This document shows, piece by piece, positions 48,401 through 60,000 of a stretch of 64,000 bases of DNA. This DNA is from Balanoglossus misakiensis. Lineage: Eukaryota; Hemichordata. Under the pieces are notes generated by a model. The model was not told the DNA's origin and ran no database searches. It was given only the letters and a program-made list of their open reading frames with translations. Both the position numbers and the translations under genes were made by a program. Location of the stretch: positions 12,710,001 through 12,774,000 of the forward strand of contig CM082576.2 in assembly GCA_040954595.2 (NCBI GenBank), given 5' to 3'. The stretch's first letter is position 1. The number at the start of each line of letters is the position of its first letter.

Positions 48401-51400
48401 ATATTCTACCACTAGTATGTTTTCTGTAGAACACTGCTGGGACTCCATTTTGATTCTAGTGTATAGGCCTATTGCCACACTTACACAGCTTCAATTTTCG
48501 GCAATTAATTATAACCGGGATTGCCAATTTCTCTGCAGGGTTTCTTCAGACGCAGCGTGCAGGAGAGGAACAGCCAGGAGTACAAATGCAAGAAGAATAA
48601 AAATTGCCCGATCACGCCAGGCACCAGAAGTTCGTGTCAGTATTGCAGATATCAGAAATGTCGCCAGGTTGGCATGGCGATGGAATGTGAGTAAAATTGG
48701 CAAATTCCGTCACTAGGCGCATGCAGTGATAAAATGTACATCAGATGTCAGATCGTTTCTTCCATTCAGTGCGCCCTCTACAGGCGTGTTTTTGAGTTCA
48801 ATGTTTATAAACTTTTCTCAGTTGTATCCATGGCAATTTCTTTCACGGTTCTCTTGACCCACTTTTTAACATAAACATGGTATACTCGCAAAACTACATT
48901 TAGTGAAAATATTCCCACTTTTCAGCAATTCAAATGGGGAGGCAGTCCAACCATCAAAAGTACCTGATCATGACGAAGCAGAAGATCGACAACGGAAGCC
49001 TCTCGCCCTCCAGCTTCGCCAGCTTTTCACCGTCGAGTTTCGGATCCCCGAAGTCAATCCCGTCGCCTTCGTCCTCAGGGTCGGCTTCACCCAGATCGCC
49101 GGCCTCGCCCCCCACTTACCCCGTCGTCCGAAGCCCCGTCTCTCTGGCGCCGCTGAAGAATCCCCCGGGAGGGAGGATGAGCGGCCCCCTGAGACCACCG
49201 CTCAGTAGGGTGTCGGCCCTGCCGCAGAAGGCCGGACCGGTGACGCTCGGATCTCCGAAGAGGAGTCCGCCCACCGAGATAACGGTCCTGCCGGCGCTGA
49301 AAGTGAAAACCGAAGGACAGTGGTCTCCCGGTCTGGAAACCCCGACGCCCTCCACCAACGGCTCGTTAGTGCCTCAATCGCCGCTGTCCAACGGCCGACC
49401 CCTGGCGCCGATTCAACAAACTTTCGTCCCGTCGTCGTCATCATCCTCGTCCTCCTCGTCGCTCTCATCACTGTCAACATCACCGTCACCGGTCGCCGCA
49501 CAGCCCTCGCTGAACAACACGGTCGGGGTCAACATGCCCATCGGGTTCAACGACGCCATGCAGCAGATCGAAGACCTGGCCATCATCAACAGCGCCGCGG
49601 CCGAGATCATGGGCGAGGCCCCTCCCGTACTGGACGAGAACACCGCAGTCTTCATCGAAGAAATCGTGGAGGCCTACACAGAGATGGAACCTATGTACAA
49701 TGGGGTAAAACTAAAAGTACTATCAGCCTCCTCTCTCACTATTGTAATTTCTTTCAGACATTTCATACACTTCCTTGATAAAACTGTGTTTTTGTCATGC
49801 CAATGAAAACGGTAAGATGACATCAGAATGAGAAATCATCAAGATGTTTTGAATATGTCCACTGTTTGTAATGTCCATAATCATTTCTTAACAGATCTTC
49901 AGTACATATATTTCTCATAACTATTTCTTGCACACATACATGTATACATACTTAAATGGCTAATACTGTTTATTTCAACCACATATCCTGTATTTCCGTC
50001 CTCCTAAAATAACCTTTAGTTATTTTTTTCAGTAATATTTGTTTAAGTCTGTCAACTACAGATTTTTGTTCAACTTCCTGTTGCATGATGAAATGTCCCG
50101 TAGCTTATCAGCACAGCCCATGCATGTACAGTCCAGCGTTGTCATTGTTTGAAAATTGAATCAAAATCTTGAGTTAAATTCATTTGTAAGAGTGGTCATT
50201 ACAAATATACAAGGTTTGTTGGGAAGCAAAATATTGGGCATTTTATCATGGTTTTCAGGACAGAAATCTGCAGTTGACACATGAAATTACATATTGTTAA
50301 AAAATGTCAAATGTCAGTCATTTCAGACTAAGACTAATACAAAACACAGATATCAGTTCATACCATACCATACATGTAACTGTACAAGTGTATATACTCT
50401 GGTGTATGTAACTTCAATATGGGCATTTATATTCGGGTATAATATTGAACAGGGCATCTGTTTTGGGTCGGTGTGAAGCGTCTTGGAAGGTCCTTTGCAG
50501 CAGTCACGCGCATGCTGTACACACTGAAGGGAGTTGACAAGGGGATTGACCAATTAGAAGCAACCTTCCAAGACTGCTTCACACCAGCTCTGCATTTTTC
50601 GGTGTGGTTGTGGTATGAAATTGTCCGTCTTGAGATGTTCTTACCGTGGACTTTCCTTTTTAAGTTTCCGAGGATGAAGAAAGAAATCCCAGTTGTGGAT
50701 GTGGAGAATCTGTGGGACAAGATCATGACATCTTTCATGAATAATGTTTATAGCCTTCTGGCATTCACCAAGAAAATCCCGGGTAGGTCCATAATTTAGT
50801 TCTGAAAATGTTTGTTTGTTTGTTTGTTTGTCAGCCAATACTTTCTCCACCACATTGATTTATACATGTACCAGAGAACACTGGAATTAATTGATTGTAA
50901 GATGATGCGGAATGCATGTGTTGGCTGAATTGTATGGAATTTCGTACAGCCAGGGTCTGTCATTATTTTAGTTTTGCAGCTGTCAACAGCATTTCACATC
51001 TAGTAAACTTAAAAACAAATACGCTGTGTGAGCATGCCAAGGGGGGGGGGGGCATGTTCTTTCCTCACCAATAAATATTTTACGTGCACTTTATAAATTA
51101 ACAATGGAACTGGAAAAGGCATCTGGCTATTAAATTTGCTGGTTAGGTGTACATGTGAAATAGACATTGGAACGCAATTCATCCAACAGGAGACCCTGAT
51201 TTTAGCAATGACACCAATACATCTTGGATTCCCCTGCCTGTTGTGAACATTCCTGCGTCCAATCCTGAATTCAACTTTTCCCCTCACCATCAGGTTTCCG
51301 CCAGTTAAAAGTGGAAGACCAGATCCTGATGATCCAACGTGGCATCTGCCAGGTGACCTTGACCGTGCTGGCAGAGGACAAGATCAACACGGGGAGAATC

Positions 51401-52563
51401 TTCAAGTGGTATTTAGAGGGTGACGAGGAACTTCAGCTGCTGGCGAGGGAATTCATGCCGTTTAATCTGATGTCCGATCGGGCGGACACCGTGGCCGAAG
51501 CGTTCAAAGCGGCCGATCTGGATCATACCGAGACCGGCTTCTTAACTGCCCTCCATGTAGTGGCTGCTGGTGAGTTTGTCGTCTGTGACTGTGTCACATT
51601 TAGGCCCACAGTTCGTTCTTTAATGATGGATTTTTTACATAAATATGCCATTCTTGTTTTAATAATACCAGCTGATCGTTTAACCTAGCTGGAGATCAAA
51701 CTTTGCCACATGTCAAACCTCTTTGTGTTCATGTGATATGATATACATGTAAATGCCAATGTTAGTACACGGTTCCTGCACCACATGCAACAGCGCCCTC
51801 ACGTGGCAAACAATGCAACAATGTTAAATGGAAAAACAAATGTTGTTTTTACATATCATAAAGACTCGACATTTCACATGAATGGCGATGTATATTTATG
51901 TCTTCATAGATTGGCCAAACTTGAAGGAACCAGAGAGAGTTGCTGATCTCCAAGTTGCACTTGAAGAAGCACTGGCAAGATACGTCTTAGGTAAGCTGTC
52001 CACCAACAACAATGTGTGCTTCTGATTTTGGTTTTATAACATTCTCAGGCCGAAACCCCAATATAGAAGGATAAATTTTGGCAGGTTTATACCAGAAAGT
52101 CAATTGACATTATTGACTACTGATGATACTGTAAAACATGTTATTTTCGCAAGCAATAAATTTTCGCGAAATACAATGGAGGTAAAATAATGTGAAAATA
52201 AAAAGTTGCGTAAATTTTTTTTCGGAGATAGAGGTTCAACTTTGCCATTGAAAACAGTGGGATTTGGTCCAAACCACGATGGTAAATGAGTTGAAGAAAT
52301 CCATGTGATGTTCGTTTCTTGCAGTGCGCGACTTCGGCACGGGCAGCAGTCGATACAACACCATCTTGAAACTGAAGATGTTCCTGAGACTGAAGGAGAA
52401 GGAACACCACGCCGCCGTGATGCAGTGGAGGAAGACGCATCCGGATCTCAAGTTCCCGGCTCTGTGGACGGAAGTCCACGAAATTGTACTCAACGATTGC
52501 GAAGAAGCACAGAATGATCGGGAGCCAATATCACACATCATCAAGAAAGAAAAAGAAAGCTAA
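35102..52563 (+). CDS. Nuclear receptor with two DNA-binding domains (2DBD-NR), nine exons, 730 aa
   Basis: A ligand-regulated type of transcription factor acting in the nucleus. Exons: 35102-35188, 41886-42045, 46408-46526, 48539-48686, 48926-49704, 50479-50782, 51294-51569, 51910-51990, 52325-52563; the total is 2193 bases and every phase closes. There is almost no A/B domain: the first zinc-finger cysteine is residue 8. DBD1 has C-x2-C-x13-C-x2-C with P-box CEACK, then RFFLRS and a second finger C-x6-C-x9-C-x2-C. A linker of about 25 residues leads to DBD2, with P-box CEGCK, GFFRRS and a standard second finger C-x5-C-x9-C-x2-C. A long Ser/Pro-rich hinge follows (exon 48926), then one ligand-binding domain. 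The CEACK/CEGCK pair is the known mark of 2DBD receptors (subfamily NR7). The exon 6 acceptor (50478) is the least certain join. Confidence 0.92.
35945..36048. mobile_element. Fold-back element, second copy
   Basis: The left arm (gattaaaatgagatgtagggtac) and right arm are inverted copies sharing the core GATGTAGGG with the hairpin at 16076-16195. The interior arms have diverged more than in the first copy. Confidence 0.6.
39983..40190. repeat. CA/TG-rich imperfect microsatellite
   Basis: About 200 bases of cacacatgcatacacatac-type imperfect dinucleotide and hexamer repeats in NR intron 1. The Cys/Val-rich open frame on the minus strand is an artefact. Confidence 0.85.
42046..46407 (+). other. 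2DBD-NR intron 2, 4.4 kb
   Basis: Contains an (ATC)n microsatellite at 45362-45453 and many TACATGTA octamers. No embedded gene is seen. Confidence 0.5.
45362..45453. repeat. (ATC)n microsatellite
   Basis: About 92 bases of ATC/ACC triplets. The poly-Ile and poly-Asp frames across it are artefacts. Confidence 0.95.
46408..48686 (+). CDS. 2DBD-NR exons 3-4: second DNA-binding domain
   Basis: Exon 3 (46408-46526) holds the linker [17 protein letters not shown] and the first finger CQVC...CEGCK. Exon 4 (48539-48686) holds [11 protein letters not shown], the second finger ([18 protein letters not shown]) and RQVGMAME. The intron position after the P-box is the same as in DBD1, as expected if the two DBDs arose by duplication of an exon pair. 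Confidence 0.93.
46619..46798. mobile_element. 180-base MITE with AAGGTATAC ends
   Basis: The left end AAGGTATACAGTCACC and the right end (complement AAGGTATACGGTCACC) are inverted, with one mismatch in 16. The interior shares a 25-base perfect match, in opposite orientation, with the RyR intron at 6948-6972, so the family is dispersed. It lies in the NR intron just after exon 3. Confidence 0.7.
48926..49704 (+). CDS. 2DBD-NR exon 5: Ser/Pro-rich hinge and start of LBD
   Basis: A 779-base exon, much GC-richer than its surroundings. After the C-terminal extension ([17 protein letters not shown]) come about 180 low-complexity Ser/Pro residues with SPK/SPR/TPT motifs that could be phosphorylation targets, and a VKTE motif resembling a SUMO site (inferred). 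The end ([18 protein letters not shown]) looks like helix 1 of the ligand-binding domain. Confidence 0.88.
50479..52563 (+). CDS. 2DBD-NR exons 6-9: ligand-binding domain
   Basis: Exons 50479-50782, 51294-51569, 51910-51990 and 52325-52563. The LBD signature region is present: [26 protein letters not shown] (helix 3 to helix 4-5), then [13 protein letters not shown] and [12 protein letters not shown]. The last helix, LWTEVHEI, fits the AF-2 activation pattern loosely (hydrophobic pair, x, Glu, hydrophobic). The stop is at 52561. The acceptor at 50478 (gtgaag|CGT) was chosen because it keeps frame with the previous exon. An alternative pair (donor inside CCTAT|gtacaa, acceptor ggaag|gtcc) also keeps frame. 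Confidence 0.88.
52232..52295. mobile_element. piggyBac-like MITE, degenerate copy 5 (NR intron)
   Basis: Carries only the core gggatttggtccaaaccacgatggtaaatgagttgaa. The left half is lost. Confidence 0.4.
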
Positions 52564-55500
52564 ATATAAACCTGTAGAATTTGTAGTCGTTTATCACTCT
52601 TTTCATCACTTTCAGTTTTTTCTTGTGAAATGCATTGGCTTTTTGCTCTTGAAAAGACCAAATTTGCTATGACCGAGTGTTGGAAGCTAAATTCTTCGGG
52701 AATGGTTTCAGCCGATGTTTCCTGATGTTATGAAACAAAAGTTGCCTTGTTACTGCATTTTAAATGTTGCTGTCCATGTTTAAAAACTATGTCGTCTTGA
52801 TAATGTTCATCTATTTCTTATACTGCCATAGGTGTCAAGAATTTGTCTTCAAAAGTTCAAAGTTAGTATTATGTGTATAGAAACTTTCAGGCCGGATATA
52901 TACCCCCGTTGATATCATGTACTGATATGAATAATTGTACAAGAGGTTATTTTTTTAAATATAAAATTGTCTATTTTCTTGTCAGAATTTGTCACCTGCA
53001 GCTCAGCTATTGTACAATTATTTATCATTATACTTTCAAGTATTAACAAATCTTAGTCTTGTGTCTACCAAATACATCAAAGGTGTTCACACTTCAATAA
53101 GCAGAGAAAATTAATGAACTGACAGTTTCCTATGCAAGCCACTTCAAAGCTCTTAGCCGTTGTCGGACAAAGTCCAGTGGCTTGTTTTCTGTGTTTTGAA
53201 ACACGTTTTTGTTTGTTTGCTTATAAAAATTCGGGTGACCTTAGAGATTTGATTTGCCCTTGTACGTGGAGGGAGTGTGGCTGTGTTAGGGGTTGTGAAT
53301 CGAGGACTGTGTGTACTTCCCAATAACGGTTGCTATTTTTTTTTCAGATAATTTTTGCTCGACTGTATATAAGAGTTCAATTATCCACATTCCATAATTT
53401 GGCATGTTGTTGATTGAGAAAATGTTCAACCATTGGGTTCATGTATTTTGCATGACCCATGTTTGACTTTGCGTGTGGACATATCACCATTGGCAAAGTC
53501 AAGCTCAGAGTCAACCATGGTTAATGAACATGCACACAGAATCGTTGTAACTCCTATTGGAGCGAGAAAAAAATTATATTTTTCTTTGGTACCAAAAATA
53601 ATTACTCTGTTTCAAATTAAAAGGCAAAGCACACACCAAAATTAAATATCAGACTGTTCAGTGGGTGGTCAGTGGGCAACTCACGCAAACTGTAAGACAG
53701 AGCAAACATGTCGTACATACGGTGAACATGAAAAAAGTGACATATCGTATATCAGCAAAAGATTTATAGACCGACAGATTTTGTGATGCGTGTCTTTTGT
53801 CGATTGGTTTGGGCGGGAAACTGTTTCGGCAAACCCTCTAACATCGTGTGATTTTTCTGTAACTGTCAAAAACCTAGACAGTATCTTAAGGGGCTTCAAA
53901 TATTTTTGAATTGTGGTCCCACTTGATCAATGACATGAAGGTTTAAGGGAAAAACAGCAGGATGACTTAAGGGGACTTCTGTTTCCGTCATGAAGGTGTT
54001 CAAGTGTCCACCGCATGAAGTCAAGAGGTGTGATTGTCCCCTGATAGTATGCCCCACCACCACCACCACAGGAAATAAATTTGTTCATGCGTGTCTTACT
54101 TCCTGGTTCAAAGAGTCACATCGGTCCTTAGGATTCAAGTATCCATGCCGTTCTTAGTTCCTGGTTCAGAGAGGTCAGATCTGGTCGAAAAATGAAGATT
54201 TGCAAAATGTCATTTCAAAAAGTACACAAGATATTGACAAAATTCCAGTATTTAACCCTTTCAGACTTGGGTTTCTCTGGTATTTTAACACACATAAATG
54301 TACCCCTGTACAACGTACAGTATATAGCTTTTAAGGCCTGAGAGGCTTAAATGCTGTGGAAGTAATCACTTTCATTGTTAAAGTAGACACCGTTGACAAT
54401 TGCTTCCTGGTCTTGTGCATTGAGCAATCTTTTACATGCACAGATATTGTTACATACCCATGCAACCAGGTATTGCTGTAATGGCACAATACTCGTGTGG
54501 GATTTTTCAATGTGCAAGAAACGTTGCACGGTTTCAGATAGTCTAAGGGAAGAAGGATTGAGTAATAGTCGAACAACCTTGCAAGAGAACACTGCACACT
54601 TCCTGTTCATGTTTCCGATGTGAACCCCACAACAGTCAAAATATCTCAACCAGCTACAGACAACTGAAACATGCAATGAAATGGTGATTGGTTAAATTGA
54701 ATCAGAAATATTGTCAAGTAAGCAAGTATCACAACAACAGCAAATTCGAATCAAGCTCTATATTATATATTGTAAATATTTCAAAAAATCAACCATGAAT
54801 ATGTCTCTGCTTCAGTGTTTTATATTGTGTGTATATATATGCTTCTTTCCCGAGTACAGCTTTAAGCTTAATACTCTGTTGTAGAATTATGTTAGAAATA
54901 ATAAGACTGTCCGTTTGTCTATAGTGAAAATTATTTTATATATGTATATATATATATTTTTATCATCACTTTATCATGTATTTTATATTTCATTATGTCT
55001 TGTATGAATCATTCAACCACTGATCAAACTATCACTTTGTGGTGAAGTGTCTCCATCTAAACAAATTCATGTAAAGAGAAAGCTGATTACCGGTAAATAA
55101 TTTGAATTTTTCGCGAATCTCTGTCTGTCAGCGAGTGCTGACTTTTAGTATGCATGCAGCCACAGTCCCTCCACGCACGCGCCAAAAGGACCTGCAGTTC
55201 AAAGGTCAGCTGACTATCAAACCTGACAACCTCAGCAAGCATCTTGCTTTTCGAGATCTGGTTTTCCATTAAAATTTGTGGTGAAAATATCTACTGTATT
55301 AATCGGCTTCTGGTGGTTTCACAGAGCAGTGATTTCAATGAGATGTTTCCAATTTTCATTCATTCGCTTGAAGTCTGTCGGTGCCTGAGAACATTTCTTG
55401 ATAAATAAATTTTTCAATTATGGAAATCAAAACAGGGTATCAAATCACTGTGCAAATGTTTGATTTTTTTTTCAAATCTCTTGTATCAGGTAATTGCAAA

Positions 55501-57081
55501 AAAAATGATTTTGGAGTCTCTACAGGTGCCATGTGGACAGTTTGAAATTTAGAATTTTTACGTCAGATTTCCCAGTTTACTGTGAAGGGTTGGTGTCTAT
55601 TCATTCATGAATAAAGTTGATCTGTCACATTCTGAAAACTACACTAGTCTACTTCATTGGAAGACAGGGAATTGAGCCGATGGCTTTTGTTTTGCTTGTG
55701 TCTGTCTTGAATGTTTGAATAGGTTCATGGCTAATTTTGTATGCACACATCACCACATCAAACATTGGCAGCACATTGGGGTATTTGGGAACTACTAAGA
55801 ATGTCTGTGGAGCCATTTCACACTTAGAATGTTGGGCTTACTGAAGTCCGGCTCAGTATGCTTGATGTACTAGAATTTCTAACCAATTCCCAAAATTTCG
55901 AGTGAATACAAATAAGGGGATAGATTTGGTTCAATTTTAGAACCTCAATCATACAATCACTGTCAATAAGTAAGACTAGCTCCCATTTGGTGTATGTACA
56001 TGTATATATACCAGTGGGATCAGTCAGTGTCCGTCCGTCCGTCTGTCCATGTTTGTAATGTTGACATTCTTTTATATATGAGCCATGCAGAACTTTCTCT
56101 GCATTATCTACTGACATGCCAGCCTCCCATAGCATCTCCACGTGATCTTTCATGGTCGCCATGACGACCTCCGTCGATTGTGCTAAACATCAGCTCGTCA
56201 TGCTATCAAAAGAAATTCCTCGGGCTCAAATATCACAAAGATCACAAGGTTATTCACTGTTTCTTAGAATTCGGCCGAGTCATAGTTATACTGCCCAGGC
56301 AGATCGTGATGCTTCCAACTGGGGCAGACACCAAGATGTCTATTGTAAAACCGGTCGCGACCTCATTTATCCCTCCTCCACCCTCCCTTCTTTCAAGAAT
56401 CATCATTTTATGCACTTCCCGTGTTTTGCCCCCCCCCCCCGATTTCGCGATTCAACACGTCTTGAGTGTCGTTTGAGTTTTATCGATGCTTCGCTGCCTG
56501 TACTCAGAACTTTATAACACACGAGTAACAATTCATTTACCCATTTCCAGACACCGTTAACTTTTTAATTAGCAGTTCATAAGTATAGTCGTACTGCAGG
56601 ACAGTTGAAACTCAAAACTGGGGTGTTGCATTACAAATTAGTAAGAAAAGCGCGTCGGTTGACGATCCACGATCTGCATTCTACCAGATTAATAACCATG
56701 ATCTATATATCTATCTATCTGTCTGTCTGTTTGTCTGTCTGCCTGCCTGCCTGTCCGTCCGTCCGTCTGTCTATCTGAAGATGTCTCTCTGCCTCTCTCT
56801 GCATCGTGCCATACATCTCAATACAAAACAGGCAGAACAGAGAAGTCCACGTACAAGCAATTCTTCATATTACGTGTCAGATTTATTATATGTAAATACT
56901 TACATGTTCTCGACGCCAAGACACGTCACGCACGGAGCAGCAAATCAGCGTGTGTTAAAACTAGGTCGGCCGAGGAGGAACTGAAAATAGCGTTATGCGT
57001 CAAAGTTTCTAATTCTGACTGGCTGTGTTATTCTTGGTGTATTCTGGCTAGCCTGATTACCTTGGCAACCATCTGGTAAAC
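52564..57081. other. NR 3' UTR and intergenic spacer, 4.5 kb
   Basis: AT-rich, with no supportable gene. A candidate polyadenylation hexamer is near 54073. The CTGT/CTAT simple repeat at 56706-56776 lies close to the next gene. Confidence 0.4.
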
Positions 57082-60000
57082 ATGAACCTGCATATCATGG
57101 TGGTTTTGCTGTGTACCTCGGCTCTTGTGGTCGCTAATTCCCTGGTGAGTTTTGTTTTTGTTTGGTGTCGGGGAAGGTTTCCAATCTTGCTCTCTGCGGA
57201 ATGGAGTGATAGAGGAGGAAGTACATGTACTGTACACTTATGTCGGATGGTGCTAGCATCTGAAAGTTCGCGGACAAGAACCACATGAAAGTTGGCGAAA
57301 ATAACGTTATCTTGCAAGGTATCCCAGAGGCTAAAAACCTGAGATATCGCCATATGTCGAATATATTTGAATACGACGGTCGTGCTTTTGTTATTTTGTT
57401 GGAAAAGTTCTTCGGGTGTTGCAAAAATCTGATCCTCGAAGCGAAAGTATCGCGGCTATTGGGTGTGCATATTTAATTACAATGATGTGTTTTTCTCGTT
57501 GAACTTTTTAACCCATTAAAATGCTCTGGATTTCCTCACATCGTCGCTGGCAGACGATAAGAAAGTCGGTATTTGTGTTGCCCTGCGCCATATTTGAGCA
57601 AGTGTGATGTCATCTGTCAGCTCCAAAATGCCAACAAATACTTCAATAATTACTAGGGGTGGAAGTAAGTATTTAAAGAATAAGAAACGAGAAACGAGAG
57701 TTGCTGTTCATGTCGGAGCTATTCTTTTATAACGGTTACCGAAGGTTCAACAACACGAAGAACAGACTGACCACAGTCCCTCAACACAAGAGAGTACTAG
57801 TACATTTATGTACAGACATAAGTTTTTCGGTTCCTTCTCAATGAAAATAAGTCCATGGATGGTTGGAACAAGGTTTGTTTGACGAGGGTGTGGACTTTAC
57901 TGCGGGATCTGAATCCAAAGTCCCCAAGAAGTCCGAGTACAATGACTGCGAGAGACACCGATGAGCGCATTATTCGAGGTTTATTAGTAAGAAAGCTTTT
58001 AATAAATACTATTACCGGTAAGGTCATTTCGGTCACGTGGGCTGACGGTGGAGATTTATTCATGTCTGCCATTCGGTATTTAAACGAAGTTCCAAAGAGC
58101 GCATTTTCACTTGGCGTATTTTGATTCCCTCAAAATGACGACTTAAAAAGTTTCTTTAGTTCTTGCTTAAAAATTGTTGAGTTAGCTTCGAATATAACCC
58201 GCAAAGTTAAAAACAATTTACTCACTTTCTATAAATTGGCATTTTATAAATTCCCAGAGGAAATAGGCCTACTGTAATATGAAATTGTCTCATGTAAGTG
58301 TTAAGAGAACGTTCTTCGGGTAGGCAATTCGGAATTTAGTGCAGTTTTTCGATTGTAAGTGGAACTATCTTTCTTGATAATTTTGAAAAATGAAACCCAA
58401 CGCCGAACCATACTGCAAAGTCTCCATCTCTCGTCGGGCCATTTCTTCTTTGCTGATCTTAGAAGGTTCCGGGCCACGGTGCCGAGTGTTAGCGTGTCTT
58501 TTTGTTTATGCATGCCTACTACACCACCATGCATGCAGCTGTGTTCAGTTTCAGACATATATGGCTAAAAAAGAGAATTATTTCTGGTCTTGACTTAAAA
58601 AGGGGGCGGCGACGTCGGGAATTGTAATTGTTAGATGTAAATTGACTTGTGAGTCACCAACGCCAACCCTTATCTTTGTTTTTTATACATAAGACATTCC
58701 GATATCACGCCGTAAGTATAAAACGGCTCCCCACCCTCGAGATTAATGTGACCAGAAACAGCAATGCAGAGTGTGTACATATCAGCCTTTACGAGTATGT
58801 CGAGAGTCCTGCCGTGAACTCTCAGCGTGCTGGTAGGCCGGGCCCGTGTACATGTCAGAGGGCGTGCCGGCCAATTCCTGTGAAATTTGGCGATCCAAGT
58901 CATATTTGTTGAAATTGTGATGATATTTTCGATATTGTATTTTCGGGCCAATTTGTCCTTTTTGATAAAAAAAAAACAACCATGCCAGAGAACACTGAGC
59001 ATGGCATTCGCTGACCCCTGAATTTGACAGGTCTCAGAAGAAGTGCGCCGTTTCTTTTCTAATGCAAAGTATCACATCAGAGCTGTATCAGCTGGCATGT
59101 CGCTCGTTTCCATATTCAAATGTAACCAACCGAAATACAGGTGTTACAGGCAGACACGCGTCGAGTGCAATGTAAGCATGAAAGCCCTGTTCAAAGTTTC
59201 ACCCAAAATTAGAGGGAAATGTCGGCAACGCCGAAAAATGATTTCATGTATTATGTTACCAGGTACAAACGACCATGATGGCATCAACGACGGGCGATTA
59301 TGGTGATAGCAACACACTGTGCTACACTCTGCCGAGGCACATCAACGATTCCGTACGCCGCATAAACGTGGACTGTTCTGGTTGCCCAGAATTACCGTCG
59401 CCTCCACCCTGCATGTCAACATGGCAGTGTCCAACGACAACCCAAGGTATGTCAATTTTACAATTGGCTATATCCAGCCAGCTAGCCGGACAGACTGACG
59501 CACAGAGAGATACCGACTGATTGATTGATTGGGTGGTTGATTGATTGATTGATTGACAGTGAATTATTCGTATACGATTAATGCATGGGTAGATGTGTTT
59601 TTTCGACAGTTTAACAATATCTCAAGTCACACAGTTTCTTACATGCACGCACACACAGACGTACGCACGCACAAATAGATGTTGCGTGCTTGCATACATT
59701 TGTATCGCAAAAAATGATGACTTATTTCCATGTTTACACCCTCAGTGCCGACGACTTTCAGCACCACCACCCCCATCAGAACATCGGCCACAACAGACAG
59801 GACAACTCCGCCAGAAGAAATTACAAATTCGCCCGCTTATTCAAGTCCGTCAACAATGCACACATTACCGCCATCAACCACCGGCCTCTCAAAATCAACT
59901 GCTGCTCCGGGTCCCTCAGCAGAACGCTCTACACGACAATCGGCCTCCAGCCCCTCCATTTCTACAGTGCAGGACACGACGGGGAGCAAGGTATCCGTGA

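Noticed and set aside
48934-49806. A 290-residue Ser/Pro-rich stand-alone gene
   Set aside because: It is the hinge exon of the nuclear receptor; the splice acceptor at 48925 and donor at 49704 join it in frame to DBD2 and the LBD.
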